The notes: a model not told the origin generated them from the letters alone. A DNA stretch of 64,000 nt from Sphingopyxis chilensis (GCF_035930445.1 NZ_CP142394.1:2947501-3011500), one strand, 5' to 3'; counted from the stretch's first letter, positions 52,201-63,501 are shown. Numbers and translations: made by a program.

Positions 52201-52746
52201 CCGCGTCGATTGCTCGATGAAGCCGAGGAAGGACACGGTGAGCGTGTAGGTGCCCGTGGGTACGCGCGCGAAACGAAAGTTGCCGAGGTCGTCGGCGGTC
52301 GCGACCTGACCCGTTTCCTCGACCCGCACGAGCGCGCCGGAAATATTGCGATTGCCGTCGGATTGGGCAACGCGGCCCGATATCGAACCCGCGCCTTCGG
52401 CCGCCGGGCGATCGGAGGGAGTGGAAGGCGCGCCGCCCGACGGGCGGGTCACGACATAGGAGCCGCCCGCGGTTTCCCGGAGGACCAGCCCCGACCCCTG
52501 AAGCAGCGCGCGATAGGCGCCGCCGGCGGTGAAGCGGCCGCGGAGCGACGGCGCCGTCTTGCCGCGCACCACCGAGCTCACGAAAACGATATTGGTTCCG
52601 GTTTTCGACGCGACATCGCGAAGCGAACGCGCGAGCGGCTGTTCCGACAGGTCGAGATCATATTCGGCCTGCGTCTGGGCCGCGGCGGTATTGGAGACGA
52701 TGGCAATCGTAGCGGCGCAAGCCGCGAGCGTGGCTTTCGAAATCAT
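49282..52746 (-). CDS. TonB-dependent transducer-type receptor with STN domain
   Basis: 1154 residues. Start at MISKATLAACAATIAIVSNT (signal peptide). A short secretin/TonB N-terminal (STN) domain follows (YDLDLSEQPLARSLRDVA), as in FecA-like receptors that signal to FecR. Then a carboxypeptidase-regulatory-like domain (SISGRVAQSDGNRNISGAL), a plug and a large beta-barrel ending in VKAGVAVTF. Downstream of FecI/FecR and upstream of the M16 protease, so induction by its substrate is expected. The ligand is unknown; it may be a large molecule. Confidence 0.92.
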   Translation of the reverse strand: MISKATLAACAATIAIVSNTAAAQTQAEYDLDLSEQPLARSLRDVASKTGTNIVFVSSVVRGKTAPSLRGRFTAGGAYRALLQGSGLVLRETAGGSYVVTRPSGGAPSTPSDRPAAEGAGSISGRVAQSDGNRNISGALVRVEETGQVATADDLGNFRFARVPTGTYTLTVSFLGFIEQSTRVEVVRGEQTNAEFWMDEGSNAAGEIVVYGSRSARANALNLQRTAENSSDVVSVDDLGNFTGTTISEALRRVPGVSFQRDGLTGDGTNIMIRGLDPDMNAVKLNGLNLPVGNGVGRSPDLSNLLADSVSKITISKSLLPSQDSAGTGGLVEIETLSPLNRPRRYANLLIEGGKSGKGFSDDVLVSGTIAGKFGAEENFGLSASVQYRKSSNRSISYGHNLRYGEFLPPNVDGNPTLEQYDAVDPLATFPFLPDATRAFPLSLGTSFNHVETENVAATLSAEWKVGDHSNLKFDYQHSEARRTTVQLNESFGVDLDYVATPTSGNRTALMVDLTPGNEALEHTQNYVYDRNARNITDTYSLGGSTKTGRFEFEYLLGYARGSERHPSNFGLQLRMPAADARAEYFLAQATDPTLGYIVTPFGPRGGKGLQLPLLTEAGWDFVNDTSNFTIDAASGQIDVTRGKNDRYTAEYSAKFNAGWGPLTYVEAGVQFERVEFQSRLARSQFGGNVPISALPLTLVPNDLSRIGVTGSRFVVISEESLTDFVDNVNDYVGGAGGLQLTPIVLPDDINRERTLEQNLAGYVQSRLDIGKLEIIGGVRFNRTRLEADNLIFPTYIGPIDPSNGGGFGVDLKFQNDFTRLASQKATATDWLPRILFNYRQSDNLIFRGGYFLSVARPQIGQLSAQTRISFINIPIPGPEGLKPILTINTGNPDLKPATTHNFDLSVEYYDQDIGVLKLSGFYKRIRNLLQANATNGPAQLAAVPLPDHIYFQGAPYFDPANPDDYFITGSTPSNSDKMATIWGIEAQAERRFNFLPGALAGLGIYANYTFTKSKRWQIYNWPYADAGEEVYEFSGIPFNNQPKHSGTVALTYNKYGIDATLAYGFQSRTLDNFYPRGLSVYREGVRTLDFRFEYWMQPSFGKLRLYVEGEDLLKGTSSPDLLGSVGGVGDTPRFYSGATYLGGRRVKAGVAVTF

Positions 52747-52900
52747 CAATGGCCCCCTGATGGGCGGGGTGTTGCTTGCGACCCGCCTCATCCAAGCAGA
52801 CGCGCGATTGCCGCAAAACCGACATCGCGATGAAATAAAATTTTTGCGCGATCCGCCGAGCGAAATATTGTTACGGATTTCATCGATTTAAGCGAAACGT

Positions 52901-53908
52901 TCATTCGCGAGGGGCAGCCCCTTGGCGTTCAAGGCTGATGCGGCCCGCATCGCGATCGACGTTGAGGCCATGGAGCGCGGCCACCGCATCGGCAAACTCC
53001 GCCGTATCGTTGGTTGCGAAGACCCCCGACACCGTCAGCGCGCCAAGCCGGGGATCGGCGATGTCGACCTGCGGTCCGCCATAGCGGTTAAGCTCGGCGA
53101 CCGCCGCCGACAGCGGCGTGTCGTTGAACATCACCTGCCCGCGCCGCCACGCCGTCGCCGCCTCGGACGATACCGGCGTCACCATCGCGGCGGCGTCGAC
53201 CGCGGCTGCGAAGCGTTCGCCGGGCGCCAGCAGCGTCGATTGAACGGGGCGGGCGCCGACCGGAGAGGAATAGGTGTCGACCCTGACCTTTCCGGAAATC
53301 AGCGTCACGGTGACGGCATTTCCCGTCTTCCTTACGATGAAGCTCGTGCCGATGGCGGTGACGCTCTTGTTCCCCGCCTTGACGACGAAGGGCCGCGCCG
53401 GATTGCGCGCGACCTCGAACATCGCCTCGCCGTCTTCCATGACCACATTGCGCGCCCGCTCCTCATAGCGGACGCTCAGGTGCGTATCGGTGTTGAGCGC
53501 AATCCGCGTGCCGTCCTCCAGCGTCGCCACCTTTTGCTCACCGACAGCCGTCGCATATCCGGTCGGCTGCCCCGTGAACCACCATCCCGACACCAGTGCC
53601 ACGATGAGGAAAGACAGGGCGAGCGCCAGCGATCGGGCGCGCCCGCGCGTCATGCCGCGATTATCGGGCAGCGGCTCGGCGCCAATGTCGCGGCCGTCGC
53701 GCAGCGCAGCGGCGCCGGGCAGGATCGCCCAAAGGTCCATCGCCTTCTCGAACGCTCCGCGATGGCTGGCATCGGCATCGAGCCAGGCGCGCAGCCCCGC
53801 CTCGGTGGCCTCCGTCCGACCGGTCGATTCGAGACGCGCGAGCCAGGCCGCCGCTTCGGCCGCCGTCCGCTCGGATGGGCCCGGCCGGCTCACCATTGCT
53901 CCATCCAC
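52901..53908 (-). CDS. FecR-family anti-sigma factor
   Basis: 335 residues. Cytoplasmic N-terminal domain (DUF4880-like, RTAAEAAAWLARLESTGRT), one transmembrane helix (SLALALSFLIVALVSGWWF), then a periplasmic FecR domain (YATAVGEQKVATLEDGTRI) and a C-terminal STN-interacting domain. Start at 53908 or 12 bases later; the exact ATG is uncertain because both overlap the sigma gene. Relays the receptor state to FecI. Confidence 0.9.
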   Translation of the reverse strand: MDGAMVSRPGPSERTAAEAAAWLARLESTGRTEATEAGLRAWLDADASHRGAFEKAMDLWAILPGAAALRDGRDIGAEPLPDNRGMTRGRARSLALALSFLIVALVSGWWFTGQPTGYATAVGEQKVATLEDGTRIALNTDTHLSVRYEERARNVVMEDGEAMFEVARNPARPFVVKAGNKSVTAIGTSFIVRKTGNAVTVTLISGKVRVDTYSSPVGARPVQSTLLAPGERFAAAVDAAAMVTPVSSEAATAWRRGQVMFNDTPLSAAVAELNRYGGPQVDIADPRLGALTVSGVFATNDTAEFADAVAALHGLNVDRDAGRISLERQGAAPRE

Positions 53909-54366
53909 TTCATGAGCTGCAGTGTTGCACGCGCGACCTGCTTTTCGACCGCCGCGACGGACATATCTTCCGACCGGGCGATTTCGGCGAAGGGCAGGTT
54001 CTCAAGCCGGCGTTTCAGCAAGATACGCCGCGTTCGTTCGGGCAGTTGATCGAGGCCGCGGGCGGCATGCGCCAGACGCGCGCGCTCCTCGACAATCTGC
54101 TGCGGGTCGGGTGTGCCGTCGGCGATCGACTCGATATTGTCGTGCTCGGCAAAGGGCGACCGGCGCTTTTTGCGCGCGCGATCGATCGAAAGATTCACCG
54201 CCGCCGTCACCAGCAGGGCCTCCTTCGATTCCGCCCTATGGGCTTGTTCATATTGCTCGACCTTGACGAAAGCGTCGTGCACCAGTTCATCCGCGTCCTC
54301 TGCGGGAACGCCACGCCGCATCACCGCCCGCCGGGCTTTTGCCAACATATCAGCGAGGCTCGACAT
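53890..54366 (-). CDS. FecI-like ECF sigma factor
   Basis: 158 residues. Region 2 (EDADELVHDAFVKVEQYEQ) and region 4 (LPERTRRILLKRRLENLPFA, then EIARSEDMSVAAVEKQVARA) are present; no extra domain. Overlaps fecR. It directs RNA polymerase to the TonB-receptor promoter in the 154-base gap downstream of fecR, by analogy with FecIRA. Confidence 0.9.
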   Translation of the reverse strand: MSSLADMLAKARRAVMRRGVPAEDADELVHDAFVKVEQYEQAHRAESKEALLVTAAVNLSIDRARKKRRSPFAEHDNIESIADGTPDPQQIVEERARLAHAARGLDQLPERTRRILLKRRLENLPFAEIARSEDMSVAAVEKQVARATLQLMKWMEQW

Positions 54367-54515
54367 GGCGCTCCCGAATTACCTTCTCTTCCTTCAGACG
54401 AACGAGGTGGCATTTTCCGACATCGGTTGCAAAGCCGTTCCCGGCGACCCGCCCGCGACGTCTGGCCGGTTGCGGGTCGCAGCCCCTGGCCAGGAGCAGA
54501 CCGAAGGAGGAACGC

Positions 54516-57185
54516 TCAGGATGAGTCGGTCGCGGCAGCGATCAATTCATTGGGAAAAGTGAGGGTGAAGGCACCGCCGCCTTCGGGATGATTGGCCGCG
54601 GCGATGCCGACGTTCAACGCGTCTGCAAATCCCTTTGCGATCGCGAGCCCCAGACCGCTGCCGCCGTGTCGGTCGCCGCCCTTGCCCTGCGCGAAGGTGT
54701 CGAAAATCGACCGTTCCGTTCCCGGCTCCAGCCCCGGCCCCCGATCACGGATCGTCAAGGTGACGGCATCGGGGGTTCGGCGTCCGATGATGCCGATGGG
54801 CCCGTCATTTCCGCCATGCTGGATCGCGTTGGCGAGGAGGTTGAGAAGGATATGATGGAGCAGCCGTTCGTCGACACGGACCAGCGGCAGGCCGGCGGGA
54901 ACCTGGAAGTCGATATGATGCCCGCGCAGCGGGTCTTTGAGGTCGTGGACCACCGCCGCGACGACGTCGGTCAGGTCGACCGGGGTCAGGTCGAGACGGA
55001 CGCCCCCCGCGTCAAGCCGCACCAGTTCGACAAGATTGTCGAGAAAGCGGCGCAGGCGCGACACTTCGGCCCGCGCGACGGGGAGCGCGGCGGCATCGGG
55101 ATGCTCGCCCGCCAGCGCCTCGATCGCCGCGGTGACGCCCGTTAGCGGCGTTCGGAGGTCGTGGCCGATCGACGAGAGCAGCGCGGCACGCAATCGGTCG
55201 CGTTCTTCGAGGACCGAGAGGCTGCGCATTTCGTCCTCGAGATGCAGCCTTTCGTGCGCTAGCGCGGCTTGGCCGACCAGCGTCGACAGCAGCGCCGCCT
55301 GGCCCGGCGAAACGGGATCGCCGCCGTCCTCGCTCGCGACGCCGAGCACGGCGAGCACCCCGAGCCCGGTTTTCAGGGGATGGAACTGCCAGTCGGACGC
55401 GACGAGCGTGCTAGTACCGCGCCCCGCGGGCTCGCCGCTTGTCCACGCCCATTCGGCCGCCGCCTGATCGACGGGCGACATGGCCGCATCGGCCGGCCGC
55501 GCCACGAGCGGGCGGAGCAGGCCATCCCGATCGGCGAGGAGGACGCTGCGCACGCCAAGCAGGCGTGAGACTTCGTCGCAAGTGACCGCGGCGGTGGTTT
55601 CGCGGTCGGAGGCGCGCGCGAGAATCTGCGCGAAGGCCGCGAGCGACGCGTTTTCCTGCGCGCTGCGCACGCCGATCCGCGCCCGCGTCCTAAGGCGCCC
55701 GGCAAGATTGCTGGTCACCGCCGCGACCCCGGTGAGGAGCAGCATCGTGAGCACGCTCTGCGGGTCGGCGATGGTGAAGGTATGGCGCGGCTCGAGGAAG
55801 AAGAAGTTGAACGCCAGCGCCGCGACGATGCTGGCGAACAGCGCGGGGCGGAGCCCATAGAGCGTTGCCGCGATGATGACCGGAACCAGATAGAGCAGGT
55901 CGACCGCTCCGGTCCCGATCCAGCGCTCGCTGAGCTTTGCAGCCCCAGTCGTTGCGGCGATCAGCAGCAGCGCGGCGGCATAATGCCCCGGCCGCCCCCA
56001 CCCGCGCGCCCATCCTTCGCGGCCGTGGCGGGCGGTTGCGGCTTCGGGCGACGGGATGACATGCACCGCCAGCCCGCTCGCCTCGCGGATCAGCGCCTCG
56101 ACCACCGACCCGTGGCGCAGTTCGAACCACCAGCTGCGCTGCGAGCGACCGATGACGAGCTGCGTCGCGCGCAGCGCCTCGATCTGCCCGCGGAGCCCGG
56201 CGATGACGTTTTCGGACGGCACGGTTGCGATCGTCGCACCGAGGGTCGCGGCGAGCGCGAGCGAGGCGGCGATACGACGCCGCGCCTCGTCGCCGAATGT
56301 CTCGCTGCGCGGGGTTTCGATATGGACGACCGTCCACGGGGCATTGAGCCCGTCGGCGAGCCGCTTGGCGGTGCGGACCAGCGCGTCGGCGCCCGGCTGT
56401 TCGCTGATCGCGACGAGGATGCGCTCGCCCGCGGCATAGGTGCCGGCAAGCCCCGTCGCGTCGAGGTCGTGCAGCATCTGTCGATCGACGCTCAGCGCGG
56501 CGCGGCGCAGCGCCATTTCGCGCAGCGCCGACAGGTTTGGCTTCGAGAAGAAGTGGCCGAGCGCACGGCTCGCCTCCTGCGGCACATAAACCTTGCCGTC
56601 CTTCAGCCGCTCGATGAGTTCGTCGGGCGGCAGGTCGACGATCTTGATCTCGGCGCCCTCGAACACGCTGTCGGGCACCGTTTCACGCACGCGAACGCGC
56701 GTGAAGCTGGCGACCACGTCGTTGAGGCTTTCGACATGCTGGATGTTGAGCGTCGTATAGACGTCGATGCCGGCGGCGAGCAGTTCGTCGATATCCTGCC
56801 AGCGCTTGGGGTGGCGGCCGCCCTCGACATTGCTGTGCGCATATTCGTCGACGAGCGCGAGCGCGGGCCTGCGGCGCAGCACCGCGTCGAGATCCATTTC
56901 GCCGAGGCGGTGGCCGCGATAGTCGATCTCGCGCCGCGGGATCACCTCCATGCCGTCCAGCAAGGCTTCGGTTTCGGCGCGGCCGTGCGTTTCGACGACG
57001 GCGACGACGACGTCGGCGCCCTCGCGCGCGAGCGCAGCGCCTTCGGTGAGCATTGCATAGGTTTTGCCGACGCCGGGCGCGGCGCCGAGGAAAAACTTGA
57101 GCCGGCCGCGTTCCTCCAGCTTCGCCTGACGCAGCAGCGCGTCGGGCGACGGTCTTTTGTCGGTGGGCGGGGCGGCGGGCGGCAT
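54516..57185 (-). CDS. kdpD: Sensor histidine kinase KdpD
   Basis: 889 residues. N-terminal KdpD domain with Walker A in GAAPGVGKTYAML, then a universal stress protein-like domain (ERILVAISEQPGADALVRT). Four transmembrane helices lie at about residues 400-490, then a GAF-like region, HisKA with the phosphorylated His in LLSSIGHDLRTPLTGV, and the ATPase domain (HILLNLLANAIQHGG; GSGLGLAIAKGF). It senses K+ limitation and ionic stress. It is divergent from the kdpFABCE genes and not joined to kdpE. Confidence 0.94.
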   Translation of the reverse strand: MPPAAPPTDKRPSPDALLRQAKLEERGRLKFFLGAAPGVGKTYAMLTEGAALAREGADVVVAVVETHGRAETEALLDGMEVIPRREIDYRGHRLGEMDLDAVLRRRPALALVDEYAHSNVEGGRHPKRWQDIDELLAAGIDVYTTLNIQHVESLNDVVASFTRVRVRETVPDSVFEGAEIKIVDLPPDELIERLKDGKVYVPQEASRALGHFFSKPNLSALREMALRRAALSVDRQMLHDLDATGLAGTYAAGERILVAISEQPGADALVRTAKRLADGLNAPWTVVHIETPRSETFGDEARRRIAASLALAATLGATIATVPSENVIAGLRGQIEALRATQLVIGRSQRSWWFELRHGSVVEALIREASGLAVHVIPSPEAATARHGREGWARGWGRPGHYAAALLLIAATTGAAKLSERWIGTGAVDLLYLVPVIIAATLYGLRPALFASIVAALAFNFFFLEPRHTFTIADPQSVLTMLLLTGVAAVTSNLAGRLRTRARIGVRSAQENASLAAFAQILARASDRETTAAVTCDEVSRLLGVRSVLLADRDGLLRPLVARPADAAMSPVDQAAAEWAWTSGEPAGRGTSTLVASDWQFHPLKTGLGVLAVLGVASEDGGDPVSPGQAALLSTLVGQAALAHERLHLEDEMRSLSVLEERDRLRAALLSSIGHDLRTPLTGVTAAIEALAGEHPDAAALPVARAEVSRLRRFLDNLVELVRLDAGGVRLDLTPVDLTDVVAAVVHDLKDPLRGHHIDFQVPAGLPLVRVDERLLHHILLNLLANAIQHGGNDGPIGIIGRRTPDAVTLTIRDRGPGLEPGTERSIFDTFAQGKGGDRHGGSGLGLAIAKGFADALNVGIAAANHPEGGGAFTLTFPNELIAAATDSS

Positions 57186-57235
57186 CGCCGCTGCTTAGCC
57201 GAGCGTGCGACGCCGCGCCACGCCATAGCCTCCGA

Positions 57236-57285
57236 CTTTATGGAAACTTTATGCGAACCGGAAAATTCGCCCGCGAAACTTTACG
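57236..57285 (+). promoter_or_regulatory. Candidate KdpE-binding direct repeats
   Basis: Three copies of CTTTAYG at 57236-57242, 57247-57253 and 57279-57285. The first two are 11 bases apart, and the third follows 32 bases after the second, close to three helical turns, so all three lie near the same helix face. The E. coli KdpE site has paired TTTAYA hexamers with 11-base spacing, as I recall. The motif is in the 170-base gap between kdpD and the kdpF-side genes. Confidence 0.55.
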
Positions 57286-57355
57286 GCGAAGGGGCGTAGC
57301 CGGCGCCACATCCCAACCAGCCCGCAACCTTGGCGGGATTTCGCCGGAGACTCCT

Positions 57356-57439
57356 ATGTCCGACCTTTTGTGGCTTGCCCTGCTCGGCGCGCTGTTCGCG
57401 CTGACGCTGGGCTATGCGCGCCTGTGCGAGCGGGCGTGA
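57356..57439 (+). CDS. 27-residue membrane peptide upstream of kdpF
   Basis: MSDLLWLALLGALFALTLGY then ARLCERA: one hydrophobic helix and a short charged tail. Too short for automatic callers, but similar peptides occur upstream of kdpF in other bacteria, in my recollection. It ends 5 bases before kdpF and could be a small regulator or extra subunit of the Kdp complex. Confidence 0.6.
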   Translation: MSDLLWLALLGALFALTLGYARLCERA

Positions 57440-57444
57440 CGCCG

Positions 57445-57534
57445 ATGACCACGCCGATGCTCCTCGCCGGCCTCACCGCCGCCGCCCTGCTCGCCTATCT
57501 GCTCGTCGCGCTGCTGCGCCCCGAGCGGTTCTGA
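57445..57534 (+). CDS. kdpF: K+-transporting ATPase subunit KdpF
   Basis: 29 residues, [20 protein letters not shown]..., with a single hydrophobic helix and the ending LRPERF typical of KdpF. Stabilises the KdpABC complex. It starts 5 bases after the preceding small ORF and 13 bases before kdpA. Confidence 0.88.
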   Translation: MTTPMLLAGLTAAALLAYLLVALLRPERF

Positions 57535-57547
57535 CGGGAGAAACGCC

Positions 57548-59251
57548 ATGACCTATTCCGGCTGGGCACTGATCCTGCTCTTCGTCACCCTCACCGCCGC
57601 GCTCGCCAAGCCGATGGGGCAATGGCTGTTCGCGCTCTATGAAGGGCGCTCGACGCCGCTCCACCGCCTGCTCGGTCCCGTCGAGCGCGGCTTCTATCGC
57701 CTCGCTGGGATCGACCCCGAGGAGGAACAGGGCTGGCGGCGCTACGCGCTCCACATGCTGCTCTTCAACCTCGCGCTGCTGCTCTTCACCTATGCGGTGC
57801 TCCGCCTCCAGGGCGTGCTCCCAGGCAATCCGCAGGAATATGGCGCAATCGCCGCCGACGGCGCGTTCAACACCGCGGTCAGCTTTACCACCAACACCAA
57901 CTGGCAATGGTATTCGGGCGAGGCGGCGCTGTCGAACCTGTCGCAAATGCTGGGCCTCACCATCCAGAATTTCCTCTCCGCGGCGACCGGCATCGCGATC
58001 GCCTTCGCGCTGTTCCGCGGTTTTGCGCGGCGCGAGACGAAGACGATCGGCAATTTCTGGGCCGATACGACGCGCGTCACTCTTTATCTCCTGCTCCCCA
58101 TCTGCATCGTCTATGCGATCTTCCTCATCGCCAGCGGCGTTCCGCAGACGCTCGCCGGGTCGGTCGATGCGACGACGCTCGAAGGGGTCCGGCAGACGAT
58201 CGCGCTCGGCCCCGTCGCGAGCCAGGAAGCGATCAAGATGCTCGGCACCAACGGCGGCGGCTTCTTCAACGCCAACAGCGCGCATCCGTTCGAGAACCCC
58301 ACCGCGCTCACCAATTTCGTCCAGATGCTGTCGATCTTTTCGATCGGCGTCGGGCTGACCTGGTGCTTCGGCAAGGCCGTCGGGGACACGCGCCAGGGCT
58401 GGGCGATCCTCGCCGCGATGGGCATATTGTTCGTCGCCGGCGTCTCGGTCGCCTATTGGCAGGAAGCCGCGGGCAATCCTGTCCTCCACCAGCTCGGCGC
58501 CCTCGGCGGCAATATGGAGGGCAAGGAGGTGCGCTTCGGCATCGCCGCCTCGGCGCTGTTCGCCACGGTCACCACCGCCGCCTCGTGCGGCGCGGTCAAC
58601 GCGATGCATGACAGCTTCACCGCTCTGGGCGGGCTCGTCCCGCTGTTCAACATCCAGCTTGGCGAGGTCGTCGTCGGCGGGGTCGGCGCGGGCATCTATG
58701 GCTTCCTGCTCTTCGCGATCCTCGCGGTGTTCGTCGCGGGCCTCATGGTCGGGCGGACCCCCGAATATGTCGGCAAGAAGATCGAGGCGCGCGAGGTCAA
58801 GCTCGCGGTGCTCGCGATCGCGGTGCTGCCGCTCGTCATCCTCGGCTTCACTGCCCTGGCCAGCGTGATGCCCGCCGGTCTGGCGGGGCCGCTCAACAAG
58901 GGCCCGCACGGCTTTTCGGAAATCCTCTACGGATTCAGTTCGGCCGCCGGCAACAATGGCTCGGCCTTCGCGGGGCTGAGCGCGGGCACCCCCTTCTACA
59001 ACGGCCTGCTCGGTATCGCGATGTGGCTCGGGCGCTTCTTCGTGATCGTTCCCGCGCTCGCCATCGCCGGCAGCCTCGCCGCCAAGCGCCATGTCCCGGC
59101 GTCGAGCGGCTCGTTCCCCACCACCGGGGGCCTGTGGATCGGCCTGCTCGTCGGGATCATCCTGATCCTCGGCGGCCTCACCTTCCTTCCCAGCCTCGCG
59201 CTTGGCCCGATCGCCGATCATCTCGCGGTGACCGGCGGCCAGCTCTTCTGA
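57548..59251 (+). CDS. kdpA: K+-transporting ATPase channel subunit KdpA
   Basis: 567 residues. Ten-helix membrane subunit with the four selectivity-filter-like repeats; examples are [52 protein letters not shown] and [21 protein letters not shown] lies 7 bases before the ATG. Takes K+ from the periplasm for transport. Confidence 0.96.
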   Translation: MTYSGWALILLFVTLTAALAKPMGQWLFALYEGRSTPLHRLLGPVERGFYRLAGIDPEEEQGWRRYALHMLLFNLALLLFTYAVLRLQGVLPGNPQEYGAIAADGAFNTAVSFTTNTNWQWYSGEAALSNLSQMLGLTIQNFLSAATGIAIAFALFRGFARRETKTIGNFWADTTRVTLYLLLPICIVYAIFLIASGVPQTLAGSVDATTLEGVRQTIALGPVASQEAIKMLGTNGGGFFNANSAHPFENPTALTNFVQMLSIFSIGVGLTWCFGKAVGDTRQGWAILAAMGILFVAGVSVAYWQEAAGNPVLHQLGALGGNMEGKEVRFGIAASALFATVTTAASCGAVNAMHDSFTALGGLVPLFNIQLGEVVVGGVGAGIYGFLLFAILAVFVAGLMVGRTPEYVGKKIEAREVKLAVLAIAVLPLVILGFTALASVMPAGLAGPLNKGPHGFSEILYGFSSAAGNNGSAFAGLSAGTPFYNGLLGIAMWLGRFFVIVPALAIAGSLAAKRHVPASSGSFPTTGGLWIGLLVGIILILGGLTFLPSLALGPIADHLAVTGGQLF

Positions 59252-59263
59252 CGGATCACGATC

Positions 59264-61294
<2,031 letters not shown>

Positions 61295-61304
61295 GGACAA
61301 GCCC

Positions 61305-61892
61305 ATGCTTTCCGACCTCAAATCCGCCGTCCGCCCCGCGCTGGTGCTGACCCTGCTCTTCGCGCTGCTGCTCGGCATCGCCTATCCGCTCGCGCTCACC
61401 GGCGTCGGTCAGGCGCTGTTCCCGGCGCAGGCGAACGGCAGCCTGATCCGGGACGAGGGCAGCGTCGTCGGCTCGGAACTGATCGGCCAGAAATTCGCGA
61501 GCGCCGCCTATTTCCACGGCCGTCCCTCGGCAGCCGGCGCCGACGGCTATGACGCCAGCGCCTCGTCGGGTTCGAACCTCGGTCCCGCCAGCCAGGCGCT
61601 CGCCGACCGCGTCGCCGCCGACGTCGCCACCCTTTCCCAAACGGCACCGGGCCGCCCTGTCCCGCCCGACCTGGTGACGACCTCCGCCTCGGGGCTGGAC
61701 CCCCACATCAGCCCCGAGGCGGCTTTTTCGCAGGTCGGCCGGGTCGCCGCGGCGCGCGGGGTGCCCGAAGCGGCCGTCCGCGACCGCGTCGAACAGGCGA
61801 TCGAGAAACCGCTGCTCGGCGTCCTCGGCGAACCGCGCGTCAACGTCCTGCTGCTCAATCGCGCGCTCGACGGCGGGCTTCGGCAGCCGTAA
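61305..61892 (+). CDS. kdpC: K+-transporting ATPase subunit KdpC
   Basis: 195 residues. One N-terminal transmembrane helix ([20 protein letters not shown]), then the periplasmic domain with [19 protein letters not shown] and [15 protein letters not shown]. Catalytic chaperone of the ATPase. Confidence 0.95.
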   Translation: MLSDLKSAVRPALVLTLLFALLLGIAYPLALTGVGQALFPAQANGSLIRDEGSVVGSELIGQKFASAAYFHGRPSAAGADGYDASASSGSNLGPASQALADRVAADVATLSQTAPGRPVPPDLVTTSASGLDPHISPEAAFSQVGRVAAARGVPEAAVRDRVEQAIEKPLLGVLGEPRVNVLLLNRALDGGLRQP

Positions 61893-61901
61893 GACGCTGG
61901 C

Positions 61902-62594
61902 GTGTCACCGGCCGCCAAAATCCTGATCGTCGAGGACGATGCGCATATCCGCCGCCTGCTGAAGGCGACACTGCAGCGCGCCGGCCACGAAGCGGTCGAG
62001 GCGGCCGATGCGCGGCAGGCACTCGCGCTGCTCGACATCGAACACCCCGACGTCGTGCTGCTCGACCTGGGCTTGCCCGATCGCGACGGGCTCGAACTGA
62101 TCGAACCGATGCGGCTTCGCTCCGCCGCGACGCTGATCGTGGTTTCGGCACGCGAAGACAGCGCGGAAAAGGTCGCAGCGCTCGACCTCGGCGCCGACGA
62201 TTACGTCACCAAGCCCTTCGATACCGAAGAGCTGCTCGCGCGCATTCGAACCGCGCTGCGTCACCAGCGCACCGGGACCGCAGACGAAGCGTCGGCTATC
62301 ATCGACGCCGGATCCGTGCGCATCGATCTCGAGTACCGCCGGGTTCTGCGCGATGGGGCGGAAATCCATCTGACACCCAAGGAATATGCCGTCCTTGCCG
62401 AGCTTGCACGTCGTCCGGACCGCGTGCTGAGCCATTCGCAGCTGTTGAAATCGGTTTGGGGGCCGGCCCAAACCGATCGCGTCGAATATCTTCGGATCGC
62501 GATACGCGGTTTACGCCAAAAGCTGGAAGCCGACCCTTCACAACCCAGGCTGATCATCAACGAACTTGCGGTGGGCTACCGCCTTCGGACTTGA
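61902..62594 (+). CDS. kdpE: Response regulator KdpE
   Basis: 230 residues. Receiver domain with phosphorylation site Asp55 in VVLLDLGLPDRDG, then a C-terminal winged helix (HLTPKEYAVLAELARRPDRV; VEYLRIAIRGLRQKLE). Starts with GTG, 9 bases after kdpC. It is at the end of the kdpFABC unit, not beside kdpD, so its dose follows the transporter operon. Confidence 0.94.
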   Translation: MSPAAKILIVEDDAHIRRLLKATLQRAGHEAVEAADARQALALLDIEHPDVVLLDLGLPDRDGLELIEPMRLRSAATLIVVSAREDSAEKVAALDLGADDYVTKPFDTEELLARIRTALRHQRTGTADEASAIIDAGSVRIDLEYRRVLRDGAEIHLTPKEYAVLAELARRPDRVLSHSQLLKSVWGPAQTDRVEYLRIAIRGLRQKLEADPSQPRLIINELAVGYRLRT

Positions 62595-62609
62595 AGCCCG
62601 GCATGGGAA

Positions 62610-62686
62610 TGGCGCGCCCGGCAGGATTCGAACCTGCGACCACCCGCTTAGAAGGCGGGTGCTCTATCCAGCTGAGCTACGGGCGC
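62610..62686 (-). tRNA. tRNA-Arg (anticodon TCT)
   Basis: Standard cloverleaf on the minus strand: acceptor GCGCCCG/CGGGCGC, D arm with GCTCAGCTGGATAGAGC, anticodon stem CCCGC/GCGGG around loop CTTCTAA (anticodon TCT) and T arm with GGTTCGAATCC. The CCA end is encoded (62610-62612). It reads AGA codons. Confidence 0.95.
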
Positions 62687-62757
62687 GCGGCACGGCTGTG
62701 CGTCGCGGCGAATAGCGCGGTTTGCGCCCGCCGCAAAGCGGGTTAAGCAACGACGCG

Positions 62758-63495
62758 ATGACCGAGTCTGTCCCGCCCGCCGCCGTCAATGCCGCCACGG
62801 TGCGGCATTTCCGCTATTATGACCTCGTGATGGCGGCGTTCGTCGCCATCCTGCTGCTGTCGAACATCATCGGGGCATCGAAGCCGAGCTATGTCGTCCT
62901 GCCGGACGGGAGCGAATGGGCGTTCGGCGCGGGTGTCCTCTTTTTCCCGATCAGCTACATCATCGGCGACGTGCTGACCGAGGTCTACGGCTACGCCCGC
63001 GCCCGCCGGGTGATCTGGACGGGCTTCGCGGCGCTGGCCTTCATGGCGTTCATGGCGTGGGTCGTCGTCGCGCTGCCGCCCGCCGACGGCTGGCCCGGGC
63101 AGGCAAGCTACGAGTTCGTCTTCGGCAACAGCTGGCGCATCGTCCTCGCCTCGATGATCGCCTTCTGGGCGGGCGAGTTCGCCAACAGCTATGTCCTTGC
63201 GCGGATGAAATTGTGGACGCGCGGGCGCTTCCTCTGGATGCGAACGATCGGCTCGACGGTGGTCGGCCAGGGTCTCGACAGCCTCATTTTCTATCCGCTC
63301 GCCTTTTACGGCCTGGCCGGTTGGCCGCCCGAACAGCTTTATCAGGTCGTGCTCTCGCAATGGCTGATCAAGACTTTGTGGGAAGCCGCGCTGACGCCCG
63401 TAACCTATGTCGTCGTCGGCGCGTTGAAACGGCGCGAAGGTGTCGACGTGTTCGACGAAGGCACCGACTTCAACCCCTTTGGCGCCAAAGTCTGA
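62758..63495 (+). CDS. Queuosine precursor transporter (YhhQ-like)
   Basis: 245 residues with about six transmembrane helices (YYDLVMAAFVAILLLSNII; FPISYIIGDVLTEVYGYARA; ANSYVLARMKLWTRGRFLW). The VUT/YhhQ family imports queuosine precursors such as preQ0 and preQ1. The start is ATG 62758; an upstream ATG (62722) would encode a leader that does not belong to the fold. Confidence 0.9.
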   Translation: MTESVPPAAVNAATVRHFRYYDLVMAAFVAILLLSNIIGASKPSYVVLPDGSEWAFGAGVLFFPISYIIGDVLTEVYGYARARRVIWTGFAALAFMAFMAWVVVALPPADGWPGQASYEFVFGNSWRIVLASMIAFWAGEFANSYVLARMKLWTRGRFLWMRTIGSTVVGQGLDSLIFYPLAFYGLAGWPPEQLYQVVLSQWLIKTLWEAALTPVTYVVVGALKRREGVDVFDEGTDFNPFGAKV

Positions 63496-63501
63496 TCCCG
63501 C

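Noticed and set aside
46476..54366. Lasso-peptide biosynthesis/uptake locus
   Set aside because: FecIR and a TonB receptor also occur beside sphingomonad lasso clusters, but no precursor, B/C enzymes or S9-type isopeptidase were seen; the protease is M16.
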